Shown: positions 55,634 to 64,000 of the stretch, piece by piece
Layout: every line of letters starts with the position of its first letter
Position numbering within the stretch: the stretch's first letter is position 1
NCBI RefSeq assembly: GCF_009797935.1
Contig: NZ_VOLC01000016.1
Location: 98,127 to 162,126 of the forward strand
Direction: 5' to 3'
DNA: 64,000 nucleotides
DNA from: Lunatibacter salilacus
Lineage (GTDB): Bacteria; Bacteroidota; Bacteroidia; Cytophagales; Cyclobacteriaceae
The notes under the pieces: generated by a model
What the model saw: the letters and a program-made list of their open reading frames with translations, nothing else
Database searches by the model: none
Told to the model about the DNA's origin: nothing
Made by a program: the position numbers and the translations under genes

Positions 55634-56035
55634 TTAAACTGCCTTTTTCAACGGGTACTCTCTTATCAACCACTCCACCGGTATTTTCAACAACTGGCTG
55701 AATTTTCTAATCATAGTCAGGGAAAGGGATTGCTTGTAATTCAACACCTTGCTTATTGTGCCCCTGTCACCATACACTTTTGCCAATGTGGATGCGTTGT
55801 AGCCAAAATCCTCCATGCGGATCTTGATCATTTCCACGGGATCCACGTCTGGTAAATCCCAAAGCCTTTTTTCGTATTCAGCAATCAGATGACCCAAAAG
55901 CATTTTTTCCCTATGCAATTCGGACCCTTTCTCCGCATACTTAATTTGCTCATACCTGCTGGTGGCGTCCTTATAATCAGCTTCTGTTTCCAGTAGGAAC
56001 CATTTTTTTTCAGTTTCCTGTATCATCTTATCCAT
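55634..56035 (-). CDS. XRE-type HTH protein, orphan HigA-like antitoxin
   Basis: 133 residues from ATG 56035 (MDKMIQETEKKW); 13 more upstream codons are unlikely. The C-terminal helix-turn-helix (MIKIRMEDFGYNASTLAKVYGDRGTISKVLNYKQSLSLTMIRKFSQLLKIPVEWLI) and the EYEKRLWDLPDVDPVEM lead-in match HigA-like proteins that partner HigB toxins. No toxin gene lies upstream or downstream, so it is either an orphan antitoxin or a plain regulator. Confidence 0.8.
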   Translation of the reverse strand: MDKMIQETEKKWFLLETEADYKDATSRYEQIKYAEKGSELHREKMLLGHLIAEYEKRLWDLPDVDPVEMIKIRMEDFGYNASTLAKVYGDRGTISKVLNYKQSLSLTMIRKFSQLLKIPVEWLIREYPLKKAV

Positions 56036-56276
56036 AGGTTTTAAATTACAAATATATTGGCAATTTACCAACATTTATCCGTTCATTTCTTTTTTAATTT
56101 TTCACACCTTTTCAAACTCTACCCACGTTATAAACAAACCACCCTAATTTTTTTCACCCCAAAAACCCCCATTCCAGCCAATAACGGGGGTTTCCGAAAA
56201 GTTGGTGTACTACCCCAGCTAACTACCCCTGCTCATTTGTGCGCATATTCGGCCATCAATCAAACTAAAAACGAAT

Positions 56277-56558
56277 ATGAACGACATGATCTTTTCCCCC
56301 ATCGACAAGAGGCAACTTATACTTGAGATTGCCGAAGAAGTAGCAGCCAGAATAATCCCTGAGCTGCAGCCCCCGGTTCCGGAAGACGAACTAATACAGA
56401 TACCCGAAGCCATGAAACTGCTAGGGCGTTCCCGCACCACCATCAACAACTGGCGCAGGGAAGGCTTTTTAAAAGAACAGGTGATCAACACCCGGGTGTA
56501 TTTCAAAAAGTCAGATATCCTCAATGCCGGCCACCAGAAAAGTGGCAGAAAAAAATAA
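56277..56558 (+). CDS. Helix-turn-helix (excisionase-like) DNA-binding protein
   Basis: 93 residues. The N-terminal MNDMIFSPIDKRQLILEIAEEVAARI is a helix found ahead of HTH_17 domains in Bacteroidota mobile elements. Then ELIQIPEAMKLLGRSRTTINNWRREGFLKEQVINTRVYFKKSDI is a MerR-like excisionase fold. Such genes usually sit near integrases in conjugative elements; here the 5' end also survives as a fragment at 48703. A terminator-like hairpin follows. Confidence 0.85.
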   Translation: MNDMIFSPIDKRQLILEIAEEVAARIIPELQPPVPEDELIQIPEAMKLLGRSRTTINNWRREGFLKEQVINTRVYFKKSDILNAGHQKSGRKK

Positions 56559-56560
56559 AA

Positions 56561-56586
56561 GCGGACCAGGCCCGGTCCGCTTTCTT
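56561..56586 (+). terminator. Intrinsic terminator after the excisionase-like gene
   Basis: GCGGACC and GGTCCGC form a 7-bp GC stem with a short AGGCCC loop, followed by TTTCTT and preceded by an A-rich run. It begins 3 bases after the stop codon. Confidence 0.75.
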
Positions 56587-56614
56587 AAATCTTATCGGGA
56601 AGTGGTATCCCTCT

Positions 56615-57099
56615 TTGAATGAGATGATATACCATTTCTGTATCGATTCACCAAAAAAAACTTCATTGGATGCAGTCTTGTCCTATTTGGCCGTCTGCCC
56701 ATGGACATTTATGCCTCCTATGGCTTATTTTCAAGTAGATCAATTGACGGAGGTTTTGCTGACTAACGGTGGCTTTATCATAATAACCGTCCTGTTTATC
56801 CGAAACCTGATTGGAGAATCAAGAAAAGAATTTGAAACACTCGACCTCCCCGACGCGTCGGGACAGGAATACAAACCAAAACACCGGACGATATCTTTGC
56901 TTTCCATTGCATTCAACATAACCTGACAAACAGAGAAATCGAAATATGCGAACTCGTAAGGGATGGTAAGAATTACAAAGAAATTGGTGAGAAGTTGTTT
57001 ATCTCCCAACGGACAGTCAACAAACACATCCAGAACATCTTTAAAAAGACAAATAGCAAGAATAAAGTTGAACTGCTGAATACGATTTCGGGGAGGTGA
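56615..57099 (+). pseudogene. LuxR-type regulator disrupted by a 20-bp palindrome insertion
   Basis: The frame from ATG 56615 gives one membrane helix (LLTNGGFIIITVLFIRNLIG) and ESRKEFETLDL, then meets CCCCGACGCGTCGGGACAGG (56848-56867). Behind it, in a different frame, comes IQTKTPDDIFAFHCIQHNLT and a complete LuxR/GerE helix-turn-helix (NREIEICELVRDGKNYKEIG, EKLFISQRTVNKHIQNIF) to TGA at 57097-57099. Removing the 20 bases joins the frames as ETLDL-IQTKTPDD with no other change. The N-terminus is also shorter than the usual sensor-bearing forms. As it stands, a 103-residue product without DNA-binding domain would be made. Confidence 0.8.
56848..56867 (+). repeat. 20-bp palindromic unit inserted in a coding frame
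   Basis: CCCCGACGCGTCGGGACAGG: a perfect 14-nt palindrome CCCGACGCGTCGGG with the ACAGG tail of the units at 9143-11376. The insertion boundaries are ambiguous by one base. No target-site duplication is obvious. Confidence 0.85.
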
Positions 57100-57157
57100 G
57101 GTTGAAGCAATTAGGGAAAGGAAGGGATAATAGGTATGGAACTGCCGTCATTTATAA

Positions 57158-57832
57158 TTAACCATTTTTTGTAAATTGACATTTGGGAAATTTTTCACAT
57201 CCTAAAAACTTCCTTCCGGCATAGGGTCCCTGTTTTGCTGTTCTTTCAATAAGGTTAGATCCACATTTCGGACAAATGGTATTTGATGAATGTCTTTTTC
57301 TGAGAGACCTTAAATGATCTTTGCTGGAAAGAGAAGATTCTTGTAAATGCTTTTGCACTGCTGAAATTATCTGATTGACCTCATCAATTTCGAGGATCTG
57401 GTTTCGAAACTGTTTTATATACCTTCCTAAATTGGATTTAATCACATTATCGGGCATCGAAGTTTTGAAAATGCAATTTCCAGTAAAATAAACAACTGTC
57501 TGAATCTTGGATTCCTTCACGTCAAGGAACGCTGATAAAATCTTTCTTTGTCTGTAGGTTTGCCTAAGTGGGTTTTGAAATGAGTAATTCCTACCATAAA
57601 TGGATTGGGTCCAGCTGGCTTGTTCTTTGGATCCAAAAATCCACCCCTTTTTATTTTTCGTCTCGACAATGAATAATCCGTATATTGAAATAATAAGGTG
57701 GTCAATTTGGGTAGTTCCATTCTCCGACGGCAAGATGATATTATGGACTTTATAATACGATTTTTTACGTAGAGATAACCACAAATAAAAAGCGGTTTTT
57801 TTCTCACCTATCCAGCCTCGAAATCGATTCAT
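57158..57832 (-). CDS. NERD-domain protein with topoisomerase-type zinc finger
   Basis: 224 residues. A NERD (nuclease-related) domain is seen in YYKVHNIILPSENGTTQIDHLIISIYGLFIVETKNKKGWIFG, with the PD-(D/E)xK-like residues D (QIDH) and E-x-K (VETKNKKG). The C-terminal zinc ribbon of the topoisomerase I type (CPKCGSNLIERTAKQGPYAGRKFLGCEKFPKC) has four Cys. Single-strand or damaged DNA processing is plausible. NERD proteins occur widely on plasmids and in accessory regions. It stands alone on the minus strand. Confidence 0.88.
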   Translation of the reverse strand: MNRFRGWIGEKKTAFYLWLSLRKKSYYKVHNIILPSENGTTQIDHLIISIYGLFIVETKNKKGWIFGSKEQASWTQSIYGRNYSFQNPLRQTYRQRKILSAFLDVKESKIQTVVYFTGNCIFKTSMPDNVIKSNLGRYIKQFRNQILEIDEVNQIISAVQKHLQESSLSSKDHLRSLRKRHSSNTICPKCGSNLIERTAKQGPYAGRKFLGCEKFPKCQFTKNG

Positions 57833-58223
57833 CTCTTTTTACCCTTAGCCTTTAATTTATGAAGCATTGAACACCTCCTAATGCTATAGTTCAAATGAAA
57901 CTGTTATTGACTTTTCCAATTTACAGTGTAGAAATACAACTAACTACGGAATATGTTATCCCTAACTAACCAAATAAATTTTTCGAGTTTCGGGATAAGA
58001 TATCGTTACTTTCGGTCTAAAATCGGAACCGCCTAAACCTGAACAATTCAGTTCAGATTGAGCCCAACTGTTATCGGCTGTTTTCCTTTCTTTTCCCCCG
58101 GCCTGTTACATCATCCTAAATATGCGAAAATAAATAGTAATCACCCAAAACTACAGTACTCCCTTTCCTTACCTTCTTATCTAACACAAATAAGATAATT
58201 TTTTTTACTCATGTCCCAACCAC
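57833..58223. other. Intergenic between the NERD gene and dnaE
   Basis: 391 bases, AT-rich compared with dnaE downstream. A short inverted repeat CTGAAC...GTTCAG lies near 58038. No coding frame or RNA motif was recognised. Confidence 0.35.
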
Positions 58224-61163
58224 CTACAAACCCGCCTTCTTATCCTTAAACCCAACCTTTTTCATGGAAGTAACTTCCAATGCAAATACCCCAAATTCCT
58301 GTACCACCCTACCTTTTAACCTGTAAAAGCCTTTGCCCTGAAAAGGAAAACGCCTAAGCGTATTCGGAAAATGCACGGTGTCCAGCCAGTCTCCACGGGA
58401 ATCCAGAAATGTTCCAAACGCCATATAATCCCTGTTTACCGTCCGGACATCCTTGGTCGTTACCAACCTGCCTAGAATTTCCACCGTCTTACCAAGCAAA
58501 CTCATAATTTCGCTTGCGTTCACCGTATTCCTTCCGTCATCGGCGCAGAGACGGAACATGTCGGTCAGGGCAAAGCCCAGCAGGTTGATCTCGTCAATAG
58601 CGTGTTCCAGGGGATAATCCGGAAAGTCCGGAAGGGTAAAGTCAACGGTGGGTTCCTTAAAAAGGGCGGGTGATTCCGCAGATACCCCCGTCTGTCTCTT
58701 CTGAAGGAAGTTGGCCTGCCAAAGCAGTTTCTTTTTGCCCAACCCCGTAAACCCAAAGGCTCCGACACTGATCAGGATATTCAACATTTCGGGGCCCGCA
58801 TAGGTGCGGCCTATAAAATCGTGAAGCCCCAGAAACGCACCGGACCTTTCCCGCTCCGTCAGGATCCGCTCACATAGCGTTTTCTCCAACTGCTCAATAT
58901 GGATCAGCCCGACAAATACCACATCCCCGGAAATGTTCGTCAGGTAATCACTGCGGTTCACGCAGGGCGGATAAACGGCTGCCCCGGCACGCTTAAGCTC
59001 ATGAAAATAGAACTCTGTGCCGTAAAAGCCCCCGAAATTGTTGATGACCGCCACCATAAACTCCATGGGAAAATAGGTCTTCAGGTACAGACTCTGGTAG
59101 CTTTCCACCGCAAAGGATGCTGAATGGGCTTTGGAGAAGGAATACCCCCCAAAGGATTCAATCTGTCTCCATACTTCCGCCGCAACTGTCTCCTTATGCC
59201 CAAGTTCCCGGCAGTTTGCGAAGAACTTTTCCCTGATCTCGTTGAACTTGTCATGCCCCCGGTATTTCCCGGACATGGCACGCCGGAGTATGTCGGCCTC
59301 CCCCATATCCATCCCCGCAAAATGGTGGGCGACCTTGATCACATCTTCCTGATACACCATCACGCCGTAGGTTTCCTCCAGGAGCTCCTTCATTTTGGGA
59401 TGCAGGTAGACGATTTTTTCGGGATCGTGAAAGCGTTCGATATACTGCTTCATCATCCCCGACTGGGAGACCCCGGGACGGATGATGGAGCTTGCGGCCA
59501 CCAGCGTGAGGTAATCGTCACATTTCAGCTTGGACAGGAGCTGCCTCATGGCTGGGCTTTCAATGTAAAAGCATCCGATCGTATCGGCTCTTCTGATCTG
59601 GGCGGCCACCCTGGGGTCTGTCATAAATTCATCCACCCGGTGTATATCCACATCAATTCCCCTGTTCCGCTTTACCAGCCGTACCGCTTCCCTGATATGT
59701 CCCAACCCACGTTGGCTTAGAATATCCAGCTTGAACAGACCGATTTTTTCCGCAAGAAACATATCTATTTGGGCGGTACAGAATCCCTTGGGGGGCATCT
59801 CATTGACGGTGTACTGGTAGATTGGCTTTTCGGAAATCAGCATCCCACCGGGATGGATGCTGTGGTGGTTGGGAAAGTTTTCCAGGAGCTGGCCGTATTT
59901 GAGGATGGTTCGCTGGATCTTATCCTCATTCATCGGCTGGTCTTTACCCCGTGCCAGCTTGTCGATCTCCTCTTTGGGCAAACCGAATACCTTTCCCAGT
60001 TCCCTGATCACCGCCCTTCGCTGGAAGGTGCTGTACATCCCCAAAAGGGACACATGGTCCCTGCCATAACGTTTGAAGATATAGTCAATGACCTCATCCC
60101 GGTCCTTCCATGAAAAGTCTATGTCAAAGTCGGGCGGGGATGTCCGGTGCGGATTTAGAAAACGCTCGAAATACAGGTCCAGTTTGATGGGGTCGACATC
60201 GGTAATCTTAAGGCAATAGGCAACGATCGAATTGGCACCGCTTCCCCGCCCTACATGGTAAAAACCCCGGTTCTGCGCATAACGGATCACATCCCACACA
60301 ATAAGAAAGTAGGCGTTGAAATTGAGTTCGTTGATGATTTTCAGTTCCCGGACCACCCGTTGCCTAGCGGTTGCGTTGCTGCCATACCGGTATTCCAGTC
60401 CGTCAAAAGCCAGCTTTTCCAGGAGAATTCGGTCGTCCTCCTTGGAGGCTGAAAAATGTTTTTTGTTTTTGTCGGTATGCAGGGCCATCTGTATGCCGCA
60501 TTGGTCGATTAGTTGGAGGGTGTTGGTGATGATTACCGGGAAATGGCGGAAAGCGGCTATCAATTCCGCTTCCGGCAAAAACATCTCCCCGGGAGAGGCA
60601 AAATCAGTCTCACCCAACTTGGTGATCAGCGTGTTTTTCCCGATTGCCCGCAACAGCCTGTGCACGTTGAAACAGACAGTGTTCTGGAAGGTCACGGGGT
60701 GACGGATCAGCCACTTTGCGGGATAGGCTTTAACTTCCCGCTCGGTAAGACGCTTCAACTCGCCTACCGTTACCCCGATAAATTCATTCTCGGCCAGTGC
60801 CGCCGGAGTGAATTTTCCAACGGGATACACGATGAAAACATCCGGAAGGCTGTCCGGCCGTTCGGGAAAGGCCAGGTCTTCCCGCAGGTGTATGGAAAGG
60901 AACCGGTTGATTTCAAGCAATCCACTGTCGTTCTTTGCCAGCAGCACATAACAGAATCTGTCGCCGTTTCTGATCTCGGCGCCCGCAATGGGCTTGATGT
61001 CTTTTTCCCGGCAGAAATCCACAAAATCCCATAGATCCGCCGTACTGTTGATATTGGTAAGCCCCAGTGAGGACAGCCCCATTTCCGCCGCGGTGTCCAC
61101 AAGTTCCCGGGTGGAGAAGGTACCGTAGCGGTAGCTAAACCAGGTTTTGCAGTTCAGAAACAT
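58224..61163 (-). CDS. dnaE2: DnaE-type DNA polymerase III alpha subunit of a translesion cassette
   Basis: 979 residues, shorter than a replicative DnaE (about 1160). The catalytic palm is intact (GRGSGANSIVAYCL and PPDFDIDF at 344-350, later FSKAHSASFAVESYQS). The N-terminal PHP domain has lost its metal site: the usual HxHxxxS start reads NCKTWFSYRYG and the TDH motif reads TNI. Helix-hairpin-helix motifs follow residue 800, with an OB fold at the C-terminus. It starts one base after the dinB stop. This layout is that of SOS-type mutasome cassettes, where a DnaE-like polymerase extends past lesions. Symbol by analogy with DnaE2. GC content is clearly above that of neighbours. Confidence 0.85.
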   Translation of the reverse strand: MFLNCKTWFSYRYGTFSTRELVDTAAEMGLSSLGLTNINSTADLWDFVDFCREKDIKPIAGAEIRNGDRFCYVLLAKNDSGLLEINRFLSIHLREDLAFPERPDSLPDVFIVYPVGKFTPAALAENEFIGVTVGELKRLTEREVKAYPAKWLIRHPVTFQNTVCFNVHRLLRAIGKNTLITKLGETDFASPGEMFLPEAELIAAFRHFPVIITNTLQLIDQCGIQMALHTDKNKKHFSASKEDDRILLEKLAFDGLEYRYGSNATARQRVVRELKIINELNFNAYFLIVWDVIRYAQNRGFYHVGRGSGANSIVAYCLKITDVDPIKLDLYFERFLNPHRTSPPDFDIDFSWKDRDEVIDYIFKRYGRDHVSLLGMYSTFQRRAVIRELGKVFGLPKEEIDKLARGKDQPMNEDKIQRTILKYGQLLENFPNHHSIHPGGMLISEKPIYQYTVNEMPPKGFCTAQIDMFLAEKIGLFKLDILSQRGLGHIREAVRLVKRNRGIDVDIHRVDEFMTDPRVAAQIRRADTIGCFYIESPAMRQLLSKLKCDDYLTLVAASSIIRPGVSQSGMMKQYIERFHDPEKIVYLHPKMKELLEETYGVMVYQEDVIKVAHHFAGMDMGEADILRRAMSGKYRGHDKFNEIREKFFANCRELGHKETVAAEVWRQIESFGGYSFSKAHSASFAVESYQSLYLKTYFPMEFMVAVINNFGGFYGTEFYFHELKRAGAAVYPPCVNRSDYLTNISGDVVFVGLIHIEQLEKTLCERILTERERSGAFLGLHDFIGRTYAGPEMLNILISVGAFGFTGLGKKKLLWQANFLQKRQTGVSAESPALFKEPTVDFTLPDFPDYPLEHAIDEINLLGFALTDMFRLCADDGRNTVNASEIMSLLGKTVEILGRLVTTKDVRTVNRDYMAFGTFLDSRGDWLDTVHFPNTLRRFPFQGKGFYRLKGRVVQEFGVFALEVTSMKKVGFKDKKAGL

Positions 61164-61164
61164 G

Positions 61165-62313
61165 TCAAACGTTTTTTAAGGTGATTGCCCTGGCAATGCC
61201 GTTGGACCCATAGCGGTTCTTAATCCAGTCGATGGCCTGGTACAGCCTCACCTCTTCCTCGGTGTTGTCAAACAGGTCAATCTGCTGATTTCCGTGAACA
61301 AGGTGGCTCAGTTTCACGCCCAGGAGCCGAACAAGCATCCGCCTGTCGTAAAGCTTGGCAAAAAGCTCCTTGGCCCGTCGCAGCAGCAGCTCATCCGAAC
61401 TGGTGTAGGAGATCATACTCTGCCGGCTGACCGTGTCGAAATTCGAGTAGCGCAGCTTCACGGTAATGCATCCGCAGAGTTTCTGCTTCTGCCGCATCTC
61501 AAACGCCACCTTTTCCGTCATGCGTACAAGCTGGGCATGCAGGAACCGCATATCGATGGTGTCGGATTCGAAGGTAGTCTCCGTACCGATACTCTTTTGT
61601 TCGGAGTAGGGAATCACCGGGGACTCGTCGATCCCGTTGGCCTTTCTGGACAGGTCGATACCCGATTTGCCCAACAGATTCTGCATCATGCGGACGGGTA
61701 TCTCCGAAAGCAGCCTAATATTCTCCACCCCCATGCGTTCCAGCAGCACCGAGACTTTTTCGCCCACCCCTGGCATTCTGCGTATGGGAAGCGGGGCCAG
61801 ATAGGGCTTCTCCGTCCCGAAAGGAACAGTCATCCGGCCGTTCGGCTTGGCATCATGGGTGGCGACTTTGGATACCAGTTTGTTTACGGCAAGGGCGTAG
61901 GAAATCGGCAGCCCCGACTCTTTGAAGATGGAGGCTTTTAGCTCGGCCGTAAACCTGTCACAACCGAAAAAACGGTCCATGCCCGTCAGGTCGAGATAAA
62001 ACTCGTCGATCGAGGCTTTCTCCACCAGTGGCACCTGTTCCTGGATTACTGAAGTTACCAGCCGTGAATAGTAGGTGTATCCGTCATAATCCCCCTTTAT
62101 AAAATGGGCGTTTGGGCAAAGCCTTCTGGCCAGGCGTATGGGCATGGCCGAGTGCACCCCAAATGTGCGGGCTTCATAGCTGCACGATGACACAACTCCC
62201 CTGTCGGAGCTGCCTCCGATGATGACAGGTTTGCCTTTCAGGGCATCGTTTTTCAGCCGCTCCACGGATACAAAGAAGGTATCCAAATCCATATGCACGA
62301 TATGCCTTTCCAT
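61165..62313 (-). CDS. dinB: Y-family DNA polymerase IV
   Basis: 382 residues from ATG 62313 (a TTG at 62319 also fits). Metal ligands are intact: HMDLDTFF (Asp9) and SIDEFYLD (Asp103, Glu104), so it is an active polymerase and not the catalytically dead ImuB. YSRLV, SYALAVNKLVSKVATHDAKPNG and the little-finger domain follow. A beta-clamp motif QIDLF occurs near the C-terminus. It copies damaged DNA. It overlaps the dnaE transcription unit, with a one-base gap, behind a strong palindrome 20 bases upstream. Confidence 0.92.
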   Translation of the reverse strand: MERHIVHMDLDTFFVSVERLKNDALKGKPVIIGGSSDRGVVSSCSYEARTFGVHSAMPIRLARRLCPNAHFIKGDYDGYTYYSRLVTSVIQEQVPLVEKASIDEFYLDLTGMDRFFGCDRFTAELKASIFKESGLPISYALAVNKLVSKVATHDAKPNGRMTVPFGTEKPYLAPLPIRRMPGVGEKVSVLLERMGVENIRLLSEIPVRMMQNLLGKSGIDLSRKANGIDESPVIPYSEQKSIGTETTFESDTIDMRFLHAQLVRMTEKVAFEMRQKQKLCGCITVKLRYSNFDTVSRQSMISYTSSDELLLRRAKELFAKLYDRRMLVRLLGVKLSHLVHGNQQIDLFDNTEEEVRLYQAIDWIKNRYGSNGIARAITLKNV

Positions 62314-62333
62314 TTTCAAGAATTAGAAGTATG

Positions 62334-62377
62334 TTTGATACAATTAGTGTCAAAATTATGACACTAATTGTATCAAA
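62334..62377 (-). promoter_or_regulatory. 19-bp perfect inverted repeat upstream of dinB-dnaE
   Basis: TTTGATACAATTAGTGTCA and its exact reverse complement, separated by AAATTA, lie 20 bases before the dinB ATG. On the minus strand the centre includes TAATTTTG, which fits the Bacteroidota TAnnTTTG -7 element, with TTTG 15 bases further up. A repressor bound here would block transcription, so it is probably the operator of the damage-induced cassette. No LexA- or S24-type repressor gene is in the window. Confidence 0.7.
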
Positions 62378-62539
62378 TAAAAATGGGAAGTCAAAGTTAT
62401 TTTTGGATGGCAGGGGCAAATAGCTCAGGAATAGGGGAGAAATTGGGAGCGGTGAGTTTACTGTAAAAGTGATGCGTGAGATTTTAGTGGGCAGGGAATA
62501 AGGACCTTTTTAAAAACAGACGAATAGTATACGATCGGT

Positions 62540-63462
62540 ATGAGGCTATATGTCGTGTATCAGGTTTCTCTTGGACAACCAAGCCGAAAATTGGAAGATT
62601 TGTACCAGACCAGCTTCAAACAAATAACCAACTGGGTTCACCGGTTCGAGCAGGAGGGAATAGAGAAAGGGATGAAAACCGTTTATCTCCACCGAACAGG
62701 CTGAGGAATTGTTGCGTCTTTTTCTGGATGTGTCCCCCAACGATCACTGGTACAACATTGAACCATAGACAGGCCCGATTCTAATTGACTGGACCAAAAA
62801 AAGCTACGGGATTGAATATAAGAAAGCCCATATTTATAATATAATCGCAGCTTGGGCGAGCTATCAGAAAGCAAAGGGTTTTTATCCCGAGGCGGATGAA
62901 CAAGCTCAGGATGAATTCAAGGACTGTTTAAAAAAAACCTCTGGAAAGTCCGGATGACGTGGTTTTGTTGTTAGAGGGGAGGTTTCACTGTCAAATACTG
63001 CCAGGGTAAGCTATAAATGGGGCGAGGTGGGTACCCAGCCGAACATCATTATTAAAACAGATGGAAAGAAAGAGAATGATCGCAATGGGCAGCTATAACT
63101 TCGGAACGCGCCAGATCACTGTTTCCTTTAATGAAAAAGGCAACTACAAAAGTATAAAAAGCACCTCATGAAGGTACTGTTCATATATAGAAATCACTCG
63201 AAGATTATAATGGTTCTGGTCAATGTCAGAAACCACCATGCCAATCTTCTGAAAAATGGTTTCTGAACAACTCTATACTGGAACTGGTTTATCAGCCGTC
63301 TTACTTCCTAGAACTAAATCCTATTGAAAGGGCTTGGTAGTACATAAGAAAGAAATCACGCTCAGTAAATACGTCCATACCATGGAAGAAAAGTTGGTGG
63401 TATTCTGGAAAATGTCTTCCCATTTTCAGAGGCCAAATGAAGAAATTAAATGGGTTTGTTAA
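62540..63462 (+). pseudogene. IS630-family transposase remnant
   Basis: Frames from 62540 give an N-terminal HTH (MRLYVVYQVSLGQPSRKLED, SFKQITNWVHRFEQEGIEKG). Then come EEQAEELLRLFLDVSPNDHW, IDWTKKSYGIEYKKAHIYNI, EVSLSNTARVSYKWGEVGTQP, a shifted GSYNFGTRQITVSFNEKGNY and KVLFIYRNHSKIIMVLVNVR. The end is LELNPIERAW-like and KMSSHFQRPNEEIKWVC. These match the Tc1/IS630 DDE transposase in order and spacing. At least five frameshifts or stops, and loss of the catalytic DN (now VNV), make it dead. Terminal repeats were not identified. Confidence 0.75.
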
Positions 63463-63489
63463 AATAATTTAGACTCTATATAGGTAAAA

Positions 63490-63957
63490 CTAAATACGGG
63501 AATTAAATGCTTTTGGAATTGAAATTTTATTTTTTTTTAAGAAATTAATATCTTCATTTATTTTAATTAGCACTTGCGGACTATAGTAATTCAAATGAGG
63601 GAGGTTTTTATATGGAGCTGTGAATCTATTGGGTTTATCGATTTGGTGAATTAAAATTTTTAGATTCATTGATATTATAAGCAATCTATTCCAGTTTAAA
63701 TTGTTTTCATGAAATTCAATATTTTCAAGCAGTTTATCAAAATAGGAAAACCAAATCCTTATATCCTCATTTTCATTATAGATTTTGCAAAAGTTGCTAA
63801 AACTTAATATAGGAGATTTAATGATAGTCTTATTGGATTCAATGTCAGCCAGCATTAAATCACTAATCGCAGTATGACAGTAATTAGGAACTACAGCATT
63901 AACTGAGATGATACTTTCAATTGATGCAATATCAATGAAATAAAAGTTGGAAGACAT
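63490..63957 (-). CDS. Hypothetical protein, 155 residues
   Basis: AT-rich gene with ATG at 63957. The product is soluble, mixed alpha/beta, rich in Ile and Asn (FYFIDIASIESIISVNAVVP, NWNRLLIISMNLKILIHQID). No family was recognised. It reaches close to the window end, and a promoter would lie at 63960-64000. Low GC and absence of relatives suggest horizontally acquired sequence. Confidence 0.6.
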   Translation of the reverse strand: MSSNFYFIDIASIESIISVNAVVPNYCHTAISDLMLADIESNKTIIKSPILSFSNFCKIYNENEDIRIWFSYFDKLLENIEFHENNLNWNRLLIISMNLKILIHQIDKPNRFTAPYKNLPHLNYYSPQVLIKINEDINFLKKNKISIPKAFNSRI

Positions 63958-64000
63958 TGCTTTTAAGGTTTGTAAAAAGGTTATATTAAATTTCTTTACA

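Noticed and set aside
56615..56926. A standalone 103-residue protein
   Set aside because: The last 25 residues are created by the 20-bp insertion; the proper continuation is the LuxR helix-turn-helix in the next frame.
61165..62313. ImuB identity for the Y-family polymerase
   Set aside because: The catalytic acids (MDLD and SIDE) are intact, whereas ImuB lacks them.

Overview
The window looks like a chromosomal segment of a Bacteroidota bacterium, probably of the Cytophagales and close to Cyclobacteriaceae such as Algoriphagus or Echinicola. This is inferred from gene families: a SusC/SusD pair, a DUF4249 lipoprotein with its TonB receptor, PadR plus an FtsX-type permease with a prefix domain, fused CcsBA, weak Shine-Dalgarno signals, and a TAnnTTTG-like promoter motif. 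No rRNA, tRNA or CRISPR array was seen.

Layout. 1-8.8 kb: a decayed YefM/YoeB-type toxin-antitoxin copy, a cytoplasmic trehalase, a small hypothetical gene, a UPF0175 gene, a DUF4249 lipoprotein with a TonB receptor broken by one in-frame stop, a medium-chain dehydrogenase and a Crp/Fnr regulator. 8.8-11.6 kb: two degenerate group II intron-like elements flank a HigB/HigA pair and are peppered with about 20-bp palindromic units. 11.6-17.8 kb: an AT-rich block of hydrolases and an ECF sigma operon. 17.8-20.65 kb: an island between two copies of a 72-bp hairpin, holding a decayed IS91-type element (tyrosine recombinase plus transposase) and a gene with an attC-like hairpin, resembling an integron cassette.

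21-28.3 kb: PadR/ABC permease pair, a response regulator with a PAS histidine kinase, a VOC protein and the intact toxin-antitoxin copy. 28.7-45 kb is the metabolic core. nrfHA (ammonifying nitrite reductase), a porin and fused CcsBA (cytochrome c assembly) are followed by an Rrf2 regulator with three NsrR/IscR-like cysteines, then norCBQDEF (cNOR). Divergent from nor is nirK (copper nitrite reductase with a C-terminal cytochrome c), overlapping an exported sulfatase-modifying-factor-like gene, then a SCO-type copper chaperone. Nitrite can thus go to ammonium (Nrf) or to NO and N2O (NirK, cNOR). No nosZ lies in the window.

45-47.6 kb: mlaEFD lipid transport operon. 48-55 kb: gene debris, then susC, susD and a secreted lipoprotein-free partner. 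55.6-64 kb: accessory genes (HTH proteins, a LuxR-type gene broken by a 20-bp palindrome insertion, a NERD protein), a GC-richer dinB-dnaE translesion cassette behind a 19-bp perfect inverted repeat, a decayed IS630 transposase and an unrecognised gene.

The most distinctive signal is the family of 20-bp palindromic units (14-nt palindrome plus ACAGGC-like tail). Removing one unit at 56848-56867 restores an open LuxR-type reading frame, so these units appear to insert into genes.
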